Of a stretch of 26,319 nucleotides of DNA, positions 13,507-21,085 are shown piece by piece; positions within the stretch are counted from its first letter, which is position 1, and each line of letters begins with the position of its first letter. The stretch is from CAYOEZ01 sp964402955 (GTDB lineage Bacteria > Chloroflexota > DTOL01 > DAOUCN01). Location of the stretch: contig CAYOEZ010000038.1 in NCBI GenBank assembly GCA_964402955.1, positions 1 to 26,319 of the forward strand. Reading direction: 5' to 3'. Made by a program: the position numbers and the translations under genes. The notes below the pieces were generated by a model that saw only the letters and a list, made by a program, of their open reading frames with translations, had not been told where the DNA came from and did no database searches.

Positions 13507-14586
13507 GTGAATGATCTGCGCCTACCGTCACGGCTGTTGACGCTGCTCTATGTGGCAGTAGCGGTCTGGCTTTTTGAACAGGCCGTGCCGTTCTTGCAGA
13601 GTATCGGCGACATTCTGCTCTTGTTTTTTCTGGCATGGCTGACGGCGTTTGTCCTCGAGCCAATTGTCACACTTCTGGGACGGGTGCACCTGACGCGTTC
13701 GCTGGCCGTGGCGCTTGTCTATGCCGTCTTACTCTTTTTGCTTGTGCTGATCATTGTACTGGTGGCGCCGCCGCTCGTCGATCAGTTGGGGCAGTTGCGT
13801 GAGAGTTTGCCGACGCTGGTGGCGCAGTTGCCGCCCGAGCAGGAGGTGTCCAATTTCCTGACCGGGCTTGGCCTGCCCGCACGCGAAATCTCGGCGATCT
13901 ATCACCCGGAGTTGCTGGCGCAGCAACTGCAAGCATCGGCTGGCGCCTTGCTCCAGGGCGCATTGGCGGCTGCGGCCAGCATTGCGACAGTGCTCCTCAA
14001 TGTGCTGTTGTTGCTCATTATCAGTTTCTACATGCTGCTCGATGGGCGCAAAATCATCTGGTCTGTCTTGCGTTTCATCCCGCGTGATTATCGTCATGAA
14101 GCGATGATCTTCCTGACGCAGGTGTCAGCCAACTTCGGCGGCTTCCTGAGGGGGCAGGTCATCCAGGCGATGTTTTTCGGCGTTGTTGTTGCGGCGTTGA
14201 TGATCGCGCTCGGGCTGGACTTTGTGGCTATCGCGGCGCTGACAAGCGCAGCGGTGATGCTGATTCCCATTGTCGGCCCGTTGCTGGCGCTATTGCCGCC
14301 GTTGGGCGTTGCTCTCTTTCATTCTCAGCAGACGTTCATTGTCGTGGCGCTGGTGCTTGCACTGTTGCAGGCTCTGCTCATCAACGTTGTGATGCCGAAA
14401 GTCATGAGCGGGCAGATGGGCATGCCACCTCTGCTGGTGTTCTTTGCCATTCTGCTTGGCTTGCGGCTTGGCGGGCCATTGGGGGCGTTCTTCGGTATCC
14501 CCGTTATGGGTGTGCTGTACGGCACAGCGAGTGTGCTCTTTAACCGTGCGAAAAACGTCGACGATGACAAACGGGCCGTACCTTGA
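13507..14586 (+). CDS. AI-2E family transporter (permease)
   Basis: 359 aa, polytopic, with hydrophobic segments at the N-terminus (LLTLLYVAVAVWLFEQAVPFL, ILLLFFLAWLTAFVLEPIVTLLG, LAVALVYAVLLFLLVLIIVLV), a soluble loop (about 90-150), and a C-terminal block of further helices. The FILEPIV-like motif near residue 50, GxFLRGQVIQAMFFGV at about 214-229, and P-IVGPLLALLPP are characteristic of the AI-2E/PerM family. These proteins export or exchange small solutes; evidence for autoinducer-2 transport exists only for some members. The start is GTG at 13507; the ribosome-binding site is weak. It has no obvious functional link with the flanking genes. Confidence 0.88.
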   Translation: MNDLRLPSRLLTLLYVAVAVWLFEQAVPFLQSIGDILLLFFLAWLTAFVLEPIVTLLGRVHLTRSLAVALVYAVLLFLLVLIIVLVAPPLVDQLGQLRESLPTLVAQLPPEQEVSNFLTGLGLPAREISAIYHPELLAQQLQASAGALLQGALAAAASIATVLLNVLLLLIISFYMLLDGRKIIWSVLRFIPRDYRHEAMIFLTQVSANFGGFLRGQVIQAMFFGVVVAALMIALGLDFVAIAALTSAAVMLIPIVGPLLALLPPLGVALFHSQQTFIVVALVLALLQALLINVVMPKVMSGQMGMPPLLVFFAILLGLRLGGPLGAFFGIPVMGVLYGTASVLFNRAKNVDDDKRAVP

Positions 14587-14847
14587 GGCCGCAGCGGCGC
14601 AGATTGACGACGTACCAATTCGCTCTGAGTGGTGTTATAGCTCACAGATGACAAGCTAGCCGTGGTGTCTGTCAGCAGAGACTGCAGAAACGGCCTCCAT
14701 GCCCGGTGTGCTCGCGGCGTGGCACTGAGGACAACTTTCTCGGACAGTGTCTGGATCACAGGCACATGCTAACATGCGTGACTGTGCTTGTCAAGAATGC
14801 ATGTTCTGGTGAGCCCTCACTCGACATCGTTCGGGAGGTATGCAAGC

Positions 14848-16065
14848 ATGAGTCTGAGCCAACGCGCCAGTTCCATCGCCGAGTCGCCGACGCTGAAACT
14901 CAATGAGGAAGCTGCCAGGCTGCGCGAGAAGGGTGAAGCGGTCATTCACCTGGGCATCGGTGAGCCCAAGAACAAGACACCGATGAACGCTATTATCAGC
15001 TCTGCGGCCAAGCTGAATAGTGGAGACATCAAGTACACGCCGACAGACGGCATCTTGCCGCTGAAAAAGGCTGTCATCCGCTACACGGAAGAGAACTACG
15101 ACAAGTACATCGCAGCGCAGAACGTCATTATCACCTCCGGCGCCAAGCAATCGATTTACAACGTGCTCTATACCATCCTCAATCCCCAGGATGAAGTGAT
15201 TATTCCTGTTCCATACTGGGTGAGCTACCCCGAGATGGTGAAGATGACCTATGGTGTGCCGGTCTTCGTCACCCCCGAAGATGGCGGCGTCTACCCCAAC
15301 CTGCGCGAGATCGAAGCGGCCGTCAGCCCATACACCCGGGCCATGATCATCAACAGTCCCAACAACCCGTCGGGTGTTGTCTTTCCGGAGCCCTTCATCG
15401 CCGATGTGGTGGATTTCTGTGAGAAGCGTAACATCTGGCTGATCATTGATGATATCTACCACAAGCTGGTCTTCGACGGCAAGCGGGCTGTTCCATGTTT
15501 CAAGTACACGAGCAAGGACATTGAATCGACCCGGCTGATCGTAATCAACGGCGTCTCGAAGCTCTATGGCATGACCGGATTCCGTATCGGTTGGACTGTG
15601 GCTGGCAGCAAGATCGTCACGGTTATGAACAACGTCCAGGCTCAGACAACTGCTGGTCCTTCGGTCGTCCTCCAGGCTGCAGCAGAAGGCGCCTTGAGTG
15701 GCACGCAAGGTCTTGTCGAAAGCCTGCGGCTGATGATTCAGAACAACCGTGACATTATGTTGCAGGAGTTGTCCACGCTCGATGGCGTGAAGGTGACGAA
15801 GCCGGAAGGCACGTTCTATGTCTTCCCTGATTTTTCCGCCTACATGAAGGATTCCGTCAAACTCAGTGAGTTCCTGCTGAAGAAGGCTCTTGTCGTGACC
15901 GTGCCGGGCAAGGAGTTCGGCATGGAAGGGCATCTGCGCCTCAGCTATTCGGGCTCAGTCAAAGATGTGACCGAAGGCTTGGCCCGCATACGTTGGGCGC
16001 TCGATCCAAAGTCGCCGGCTGACATCTACATCGGAGACAGAAAGGTAGTGAGGGATTGGCTGTGA
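14848..16065 (+). CDS. Class I pyridoxal-phosphate aminotransferase (aspartate aminotransferase-like)
   Basis: 405 aa, cytosolic fold-type I enzyme. Visible motifs: ASSIAESPTLKLNEEA at the N-terminus, HLGIGEP, SPNNPSG (N173 region) and DDIYHKL with the PLP-ring Asp at about 201 and Tyr204. The Schiff-base lysine is K238 in SKLYGMTGFRIGW, and HLRLSYSGS carries the substrate-carboxylate arginine. It resembles subgroup Ib aspartate/aromatic aminotransferases. I chose ATG 14848 because GGGAGG at 14833-14838 lies 9 nt upstream; an ATG further upstream (14788) would add 20 poorly composed residues. Its stop overlaps the pckA start by 4 nt (GTGA). Making oxaloacetate from aspartate would feed PckA directly. 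Exact substrate is inferred, not shown. Confidence 0.85.
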   Translation: MSLSQRASSIAESPTLKLNEEAARLREKGEAVIHLGIGEPKNKTPMNAIISSAAKLNSGDIKYTPTDGILPLKKAVIRYTEENYDKYIAAQNVIITSGAKQSIYNVLYTILNPQDEVIIPVPYWVSYPEMVKMTYGVPVFVTPEDGGVYPNLREIEAAVSPYTRAMIINSPNNPSGVVFPEPFIADVVDFCEKRNIWLIIDDIYHKLVFDGKRAVPCFKYTSKDIESTRLIVINGVSKLYGMTGFRIGWTVAGSKIVTVMNNVQAQTTAGPSVVLQAAAEGALSGTQGLVESLRLMIQNNRDIMLQELSTLDGVKVTKPEGTFYVFPDFSAYMKDSVKLSEFLLKKALVVTVPGKEFGMEGHLRLSYSGSVKDVTEGLARIRWALDPKSPADIYIGDRKVVRDWL

Positions 16066-17702
16066 ACACGATCATTGATATCGCGACGCCAGCAACCCCA
16101 CAAGCCCAGACCGTACGCAGTGATTACGGGCTGGACAATCTGGGGATCAGCAATCTCCACAGGGCATACTGGAATCTCCCGACAGAGGCGCTCTATGAAG
16201 AGATCGTCTTCCGCAGCGAGGGCAAAGTAGCCCAACAGGGTCCCCTGGTGGTGAATACCGGACGGCACACGGCGCGTTCCGCCAACGACAAGTACATCGT
16301 GCGTGACAGTGCGTCCGAAGAGAACATCTGGTGGGGTCAGTACAATCGCCCCTTCGGCACAGAGAAGTTCAACGGCCTGTTCGACCGCATGCTCGGCTAC
16401 CTGCAAGGCCGCGACGTTTTTGTCCAGGACTGCTACGCCAATGCAGATCCGCAGTACCGCATGCCGATTCGTATCGTGACCGAGTTGGCATGGCACAGCC
16501 TCTTTGCGCGCAACATGTTCATCCCGCTGGCGTCAGCAGATGAACACCGCCGCCATGTCCCGGATTTCACCGTGATCTCGCTGCCATCGTTCAAGGCGAT
16601 CCCGCAGATCGATGGCACCGCATCCAACACGTTCATCATTGTCAGCTTCGAGCGGCGACTGTGTCTGATTGGCAACACGGCCTACGCTGGTGAGATCAAG
16701 AAGTCCGTCTTCACGGTTTTGAACTACCTCCTGCCCTTGCAGGGCGTCATGCCCATGCATTGCTCGGCCAACGTTGGCAAGGATGGCGATGCGGCGTTGT
16801 TCTTTGGCCTCTCCGGCACGGGCAAGACCACCCTATCGGCAGACCCGCAGCGCGGTCTCATCGGCGACGACGAGCATGGTTGGGGCGATGACGGGGTGTT
16901 CAACTTTGAGAACGGCTGTTACGCCAAAGTGATCAATCTCTCGGCGCGGGCAGAGCCGCAGATCTATGCCTGTACGCACCGCTTCGGTACCGTGCTTGAA
17001 AACGTCGTCTGTGATCCGGTGACACGTGAGATCGATCTGGACGACGCGACAATCACGGAGAACACGCGCTCATCGTACCCGCTCGACTACATCGACAACG
17101 CCATTCAATCCAAAATGTGCGGGCATCCCAGGAACGTCATCCTGCTTACGTGCGACGCATCAGGCGTCATGCCGCCGATCGCCAAACTATCGACGGAACA
17201 GACAATGTACCACTTCATTTCCGGCTACACGTCGAAGATCGCCGGCACTGAGGTGGGGCTGGGCGCTGAGCCGGAGATCACGTTTAGCACGTGCTTCGGC
17301 GGTCCTTTCATGGTGCACCCGCCCTATCGCTATGCAGAGTTGCTGCGCGGCAAGATTGAACACTACGGTGCCACCTGTTGGTTGGTGAACACGGGCTGGG
17401 TTGGTGGGCCTTTTGGTGTGGGCAAGCGCATCAGTATCCAGTACACGCGTGCGCTGCTCAATGCCGCGTTGAGCGGCAAGCTGGCTAATGTCGAGTTTGT
17501 CACGGATCCGGTGTTTGGTTTTTCTGTCCCTGTGTCGTGCGAGGGAGTTCCGGCATCGGTGCTCAACCCTGCCGACTCCTGGCCGAATAAGCATGTCTAT
17601 CTCGAGAAGTACCGGCAACTGGCGACGCGTTTCGTGCAGAACTTCAAGAAGTTCCAGGCGAACTGCCCGCCCTCTGTTGTCGAAGCGGGACCAGTGGTCT
17701 AG
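16062..17702 (+). CDS. pckA: Phosphoenolpyruvate carboxykinase (ATP)
   Basis: 546 aa from GTG 16062. It catalyses oxaloacetate + ATP to phosphoenolpyruvate + ADP + CO2, the first committed step of gluconeogenesis. Motifs: NTGRHTARSANDKY near residue 65 (substrate loop, normally TGR-x-GRSPKDK, here slightly divergent), HCSANVG with the metal-ligand histidine (about 233), the Walker-A-like GLSGTGKTTL (249-258) that marks the ATP-dependent enzyme, the metal-binding GDDEHGW (268-274), and RSSYPLDYIDNA. Length is normal (about 530-550). TTG at 16056 is an alternative start, but GAGGG lies 7 nt before the GTG, which overlaps the aminotransferase stop. A stable hairpin follows the gene. Confidence 0.95.
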   Translation: MNTIIDIATPATPQAQTVRSDYGLDNLGISNLHRAYWNLPTEALYEEIVFRSEGKVAQQGPLVVNTGRHTARSANDKYIVRDSASEENIWWGQYNRPFGTEKFNGLFDRMLGYLQGRDVFVQDCYANADPQYRMPIRIVTELAWHSLFARNMFIPLASADEHRRHVPDFTVISLPSFKAIPQIDGTASNTFIIVSFERRLCLIGNTAYAGEIKKSVFTVLNYLLPLQGVMPMHCSANVGKDGDAALFFGLSGTGKTTLSADPQRGLIGDDEHGWGDDGVFNFENGCYAKVINLSARAEPQIYACTHRFGTVLENVVCDPVTREIDLDDATITENTRSSYPLDYIDNAIQSKMCGHPRNVILLTCDASGVMPPIAKLSTEQTMYHFISGYTSKIAGTEVGLGAEPEITFSTCFGGPFMVHPPYRYAELLRGKIEHYGATCWLVNTGWVGGPFGVGKRISIQYTRALLNAALSGKLANVEFVTDPVFGFSVPVSCEGVPASVLNPADSWPNKHVYLEKYRQLATRFVQNFKKFQANCPPSVVEAGPVV

Positions 17703-17724
17703 GCCGTTTTCTTTGATTGTCGCT

Positions 17725-17757
17725 GGCGCAGGGAGGCTCATTAAGCCGCCCTGCGCC
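17725..17757 (+). terminator. Stable hairpin between pckA and acpP
   Basis: GGCGCAGGG (17725-17733) pairs perfectly with CCCTGCGCC (17749-17757). Inside, GGCT (17735-17738) pairs with AGCC (17744-17747), leaving a small loop. No T-run follows, so it may be a Rho-linked or processing stem rather than a classic intrinsic terminator. Confidence 0.55.
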
Positions 17758-17817
17758 GCCAACCAGACGAGAAGCGCCTGAGCGTTCTTTTCTACCTATT
17801 CTCTTGAGGAGGAGCAC

Positions 17818-18057
17818 ATGGCAACCACGTTGGAGCGTCTGACCAAGATCGTTGTCGATCAGCTAAACGTCGAGGAGTCACAGGTGACCATGGAGGCCAA
17901 GTTCCGCGATGATCTCAAGGCCGATTCGTTGGACCTGGTCGAGCTGATCATGGCCATTGAAGAAGAGTTTGGCGGCGAAGTCTCAGATGAGGACGCACAG
18001 AAGATCGTCTCTGTTGGTGATGCGGTCCGCTATATCGAGAATCGCAAACCTGCCTAG
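17818..18057 (+). CDS. acpP: Acyl carrier protein
   Basis: 79 aa, acidic four-helix protein. The ADSLDLVEL motif carries the phosphopantetheine attachment serine, S37. The helix II region VELIMAIEEEFGGEVSDED and the end of helix III (KIVSVGDAVRYIE) are typical of AcpP of type II fatty-acid synthesis. GAGGAGG lies upstream of the ATG at good spacing. It is not next to fab genes here; it stands between two hairpins, suggesting its own transcript. Length is standard, and the call is firm. Confidence 0.93.
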   Translation: MATTLERLTKIVVDQLNVEESQVTMEAKFRDDLKADSLDLVELIMAIEEEFGGEVSDEDAQKIVSVGDAVRYIENRKPA

Positions 18058-18096
18058 GTTTTTGCCCGGCGAAGAACCGAAGCGAACTAACCTGCG

Positions 18097-18150
18097 AACC
18101 ACCAGGGTACCACGGTGTCCTGCTCGATGCGCCGTGGCGCCCTGGTGGTT
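18097..18150 (+). terminator. Long hairpin after acpP
   Basis: AACCACCAGGG (18097-18107) pairs with CCCTGGTGGTT (18140-18150). The stem continues inward through CCACGG/CCGTGG with two G-T wobbles and one A-C mismatch, for about 21 bp in total. No clear T-run follows. It lies 40 bp after the acpP stop and probably ends or stabilises that transcript. Confidence 0.6.
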
Positions 18151-18228
18151 AACGCGCGTCTGCTGAAGCAACCCTTCCGTGCCAGGAAAGTGGAGTGAGC
18201 GTACTTTCGGTGTCCAATGAGGTATACC

Positions 18229-18993
18229 ATGCGGCTTGTTCGGTATCAAAATGGCGATGGCGCGACGTACGGCATGATCGAGGATGACGCCGTTTATGTA
18301 CTTCATGGCGATGTCTTTGGGCCGTGTAACGTTGGCCGGCGAGTTGCGTCGCTGGAGGACGTGCAGGTGCTTGCGCCGTGCGTCCCGTCCAAGATACTGG
18401 GAGTGGGGCGCAACTATGTTGAGCATGCTCAGGAAACGCAAAATGACGTCCCTGAGGAGCCACTGCTGTTCCTCAAGCCACCGACGACGGTGGTTGCTCA
18501 TCTTGATCCCATCGTCTACCCGCTTCTCTCGCAGCGGGTAGATCATGAGGGTGAGCTGGCGGTGATCATAGGGCGGCGCTGCCGAAATGTTGAGCCTGCG
18601 CAGGCCAGCGACTACATTTTCGGCTATACCTGCGCCAATGATGTGACGGCGCGTGACTTGCAGCGCAAAGACGGACAGTGGACTCGCGGCAAGGGATTTG
18701 ACACGTTTTTGCCCCTTGGTCCCTATATCCAGACCGACTTCCACTGGCCGAACGCATCCCTGCAAACGCGACTGAATGGCCAGGTCAGGCAGAATAGCCA
18801 ACTCAAAGACATGGTCTTTAGGGTTGACTTTCTGATCAGCTTCGTCTCACAGGTGATGACGCTTTTGCCGGGCGATGTGTTGCTGACCGGCACACCTGCG
18901 GGTATCGGGCCGATGCAACCCGGCGATGTGGTTGAGGTGGAGATCAGCGGCATTGGCACGCTGCGCAACCATGTCGTGGCCGCGAAGCACTGA
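18229..18993 (+). CDS. Fumarylacetoacetate hydrolase (FAH) family protein
   Basis: 254 aa, one FAH fold. ILGVGRNYVEHA (about 56-67) opens the catalytic domain. Metal ligands are visible as E107 and E109 in DHEGELAVIIG and D138 in CANDVTARDLQ. K and G residues of RGKGFDTFLPLGP follow, and LTGTPAGIGPMQPGDVVEVEI ends the fold. The family covers fumarylpyruvate hydrolases, 2-hydroxyhepta-diene-dioate isomerases and oxaloacetate decarboxylases (FAHD1 type). The size and GRNY/TGTPAG pattern fit the small single-domain group, but substrate cannot be set. I chose ATG 18229 over 18217 because GAGG sits 6 nt upstream. It could act on oxaloacetate made by the neighbouring aminotransferase, but that is only inference from position. 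Confidence 0.85.
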   Translation: MRLVRYQNGDGATYGMIEDDAVYVLHGDVFGPCNVGRRVASLEDVQVLAPCVPSKILGVGRNYVEHAQETQNDVPEEPLLFLKPPTTVVAHLDPIVYPLLSQRVDHEGELAVIIGRRCRNVEPAQASDYIFGYTCANDVTARDLQRKDGQWTRGKGFDTFLPLGPYIQTDFHWPNASLQTRLNGQVRQNSQLKDMVFRVDFLISFVSQVMTLLPGDVLLTGTPAGIGPMQPGDVVEVEISGIGTLRNHVVAAKH

Positions 18994-19135
18994 GAGTCTC
19001 GTCATTCCACTGTATACATTGCCGGAAATCTGACCGGCGCTGCCTGGACTGGAAAAACCTTGATTGCTGGTGCGGCTTGCCTGCCGCAAATCTACTGAGC
19101 AGGGGAGCTCGGCCAGCCTGTGATTGATTGACCCT

Positions 19136-20599
19136 ATGCGTACGTTGTCTACCTTTCGTCGCCTTCTGGTGCTTGGACTACTGATAGAGGCGGCATACGT
19201 TTGCTTCCTGGTGCGGCCTTTCCCGCTTCTCAAGTACTACGCGACACCTCTGCTCGATTTGGGCAAGCTGACCGACTACCGTCCGTGGCAGGCTGTTGCC
19301 TTGGCCATGGGGCTGGTCTTTTTGCTCTACATTCTTGCCTACCGCACCGATGGCGACCCCCGGCTGGGCCGGCTTGTGCTGGGTTTTGGCGTCGTCTTCG
19401 CCGTGACCCAGATACTGGTCTACCCGATTGGCGCCCTCGATGTTTTTGACTACATCTTCTTTGGCCACCGCATGGCGCAGTTTGGCGCCAACCCATACCT
19501 TGTCGTGCCCATGGACTTTTCCAGCGACCCGTTCTACGAGTTCATCGGCTGGAAGGGGCTGTCCTTCACCTATGGGCCGGCCTGGGCGTTGTTGAGCAAA
19601 TCCCTGGGCTGGCTTGGGCGCGACAGCCTGCTGGCCAACCTGATCCTCTTCAAGGTGGTCGCGGTGGCGGCCTACGCGGCATCCGGCACGCTTATATACC
19701 GGCTGCTGCTGCGCGAAGCTCCGCAGCGGGCGCTGCGAGGAACGCTCTTCTTTGCCTGGAACCCGCTCGTTGTCTTCGAGGCGGCAAGCAACGCCCACAA
19801 TGACATTTTTGTCGTGCTGTTGCTTGTGCTCAGTGTGGATGCCTTCGCATACAGGTGGCGCGCGCGCGGGATGAGCTTTCTCTGGCTCTCCATTCTCACC
19901 AAGTTCGTCACGGCGCCCCTGGCTCCGCTGTGGGTGGCGGCGGGGTTGCGCAGCGAGCGGCATCGGAAGCCGCGCCTGCTGTTTCTGCTCGGAGCATTGA
20001 TTGTCGCTCTAGCGCTCGGGGTGCTTTGCTATGTTCCTTTCCGGGGCGATCGTTCGAACATGAAAGCGGTCTTGCTTGCCCCTATTCAACGCCAGGAGCT
20101 GTTTACGTCGTCCTTTCCAACTCTATTCGTCTTGAAGGCGACGAACAAACTCGGCAAAGAGCAGGCGGAGAAATTGGCGCGCAACGGCGCCATGCTGCTG
20201 CTCCTGCTCTACACACTGTACCAGATGTGGCGAGTCAAGGGCGACTGGCAAGACCTGGTGCGGGCGAGCTATAATGTCGTGTTGTTCTATCTGCTCTTTC
20301 TTTGCTTGTGGTTCCAGCCGTGGTACGTGATGTGGTTGGCGCCGCTGGCCGCGCTCCTGCCGCCCGGGCGGCAGGCGAGAACGGTCATAGTGTTTTGCGT
20401 GTCAGCGATGACGAAGTACCTGGTGTTCGACTTCTTCTGGTTCTCGGTCCCGTGGCTGGTCGAGACGCTGCACGTTGAGGCGGCTGCTGTTGCAGGCATC
20501 TATGCTCTGCCGCTCCTGTACCTGGCGATCTCGCTGTTTGGGAGTGTCTGGCGCCGGCGCCGCACCGCTACTTCGGCAATCTTGCGCCAAGAGCAATGA
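19136..20599 (+). CDS. GT-C family glycosyltransferase (polyprenol-phosphate mannosyltransferase-like)
   Basis: 487 aa, about 11-13 predicted transmembrane helices. The first extracytoplasmic loop has acidic residues in GALDVFDYIFFGH (D102, D105), the position of the catalytic acid in GT-C enzymes, followed by AQFGANPY. This pattern and FAWNPLVVFEAASNAHND resemble the DUF2029/MptA-MptB-type alpha-mannosyltransferases that use lipid-linked mannose. The C-terminus is short and basic (VWRRRRTA). It likely adds sugars to envelope lipids or proteins outside the membrane. The start is taken at ATG 19136; TTG 19124 in frame is possible, and neither has a strong ribosome-binding site. It stands alone, 142 bp after the FAH gene. 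Acceptor and donor are unknown. Confidence 0.75.
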   Translation: MRTLSTFRRLLVLGLLIEAAYVCFLVRPFPLLKYYATPLLDLGKLTDYRPWQAVALAMGLVFLLYILAYRTDGDPRLGRLVLGFGVVFAVTQILVYPIGALDVFDYIFFGHRMAQFGANPYLVVPMDFSSDPFYEFIGWKGLSFTYGPAWALLSKSLGWLGRDSLLANLILFKVVAVAAYAASGTLIYRLLLREAPQRALRGTLFFAWNPLVVFEAASNAHNDIFVVLLLVLSVDAFAYRWRARGMSFLWLSILTKFVTAPLAPLWVAAGLRSERHRKPRLLFLLGALIVALALGVLCYVPFRGDRSNMKAVLLAPIQRQELFTSSFPTLFVLKATNKLGKEQAEKLARNGAMLLLLLYTLYQMWRVKGDWQDLVRASYNVVLFYLLFLCLWFQPWYVMWLAPLAALLPPGRQARTVIVFCVSAMTKYLVFDFFWFSVPWLVETLHVEAAAVAGIYALPLLYLAISLFGSVWRRRRTATSAILRQEQ

Positions 20600-20658
20600 T
20601 TGCTGAGACATGCAGATGAACGCCGGGTCTCAGACAATTCAAGATAGTGTGTTGTATC

Positions 20659-20783
20659 CACGACGGAGACACAGAGGGCACGGAGAACGTCTCTAGCCCG
20701 GTTGCTCTGACGCTTCTCGATGCCAGTAGGGCGCGAGCGTACTCACTTACGGTTCACTCTGTGTCCTTTGTGCCTCTGTGGTT
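20659..20783. repeat. Degenerate inverted intergenic repeat
   Basis: Near 20659-20686 the sequence CCACGACGGAGACACAGAGG, and near 20755-20783 CTCTGTGTCCTTTGTGCCTC, are imperfect reverse complements around a core of ACAGAGG(C/G)CAC(A/G). The spacer is about 70 bp. Repeats built on this CCACAGAGGCACAGAGGACACAGAG-like core are common in draft genomes. No gene is supported in 20600-20850. Confidence 0.5.
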
Positions 20784-20850
20784 TTCAAGGGTACCCTTAT
20801 CTTGAAATGTCTGGCCTGCTCCGGCTGTTCCTGCATGGTCACTCTGATTG

Positions 20851-20859
20851 TGATATAAT
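20851..20859 (+). promoter_or_regulatory. Extended -10 promoter for a leaderless DUF951 transcript
   Basis: TGATATAAT at 20851-20859 is a perfect extended -10 (TG, one base, TATAAT) identical to the one upstream of the 2422 gene. No good -35 is visible at 17-18 nt. ATG 20867 begins 7 nt after the hexamer, about where transcription should start, so the mRNA would have little or no leader. Confidence 0.6.
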
Positions 20860-20866
20860 ACACACC

Positions 20867-21085
20867 ATGTTAGAAATTGATATGGGCGATGTTCTTCGTC
20901 TGCGCAAGCCACACCCCTGCGGCGGCTATGACTGGCGGGTGGTGCGACTGGGCGCGGACATTGGCTTGCGCTGCCTCAAATGCGACCGGCGTGTTCTCCT
21001 GCCGCGCTCCGATGTCGAGCGCCGGCTCAAGATGATCGTCAGCCGCAGCGGCGACAAGCCACACCCACCACAGGACGTCTCATGA
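20867..21085 (+). CDS. DUF951 domain-containing small protein
   Basis: 72 aa. The sequence GDVLRLRKPHPCGGYDWRVV, then RLGADIGLRCLKCDRRVLLPRSDVERRLK, is the complete DUF951 signature, including the CxxC pair (LKCD) and the HPCGG motif. These small proteins are often encoded beside ychF or parB in Firmicutes; the function is unknown, and a nucleic-acid role is sometimes suggested. There is no Shine-Dalgarno before ATG 20867, consistent with the leaderless promoter; ATG 20882 is a less likely start. A longer upstream extension of this frame is intergenic repeat. The stop overlaps the MFS start (ATGA), so the two are translationally coupled. Confidence 0.88.
   Translation: MLEIDMGDVLRLRKPHPCGGYDWRVVRLGADIGLRCLKCDRRVLLPRSDVERRLKMIVSRSGDKPHPPQDVS

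Noticed and set aside
14791..15933. Long open frame on the minus strand (380 aa) opposite the aminotransferase
   Set aside because: It mirrors a gene with a full set of aminotransferase motifs; the shadow protein is rich in His/Asp/Val with no motif.
20270..20280. TATAAT-like string within the GT-C gene
   Set aside because: No -35 or TG extension fits it and no gene start follows; chance occurrence in coding sequence.
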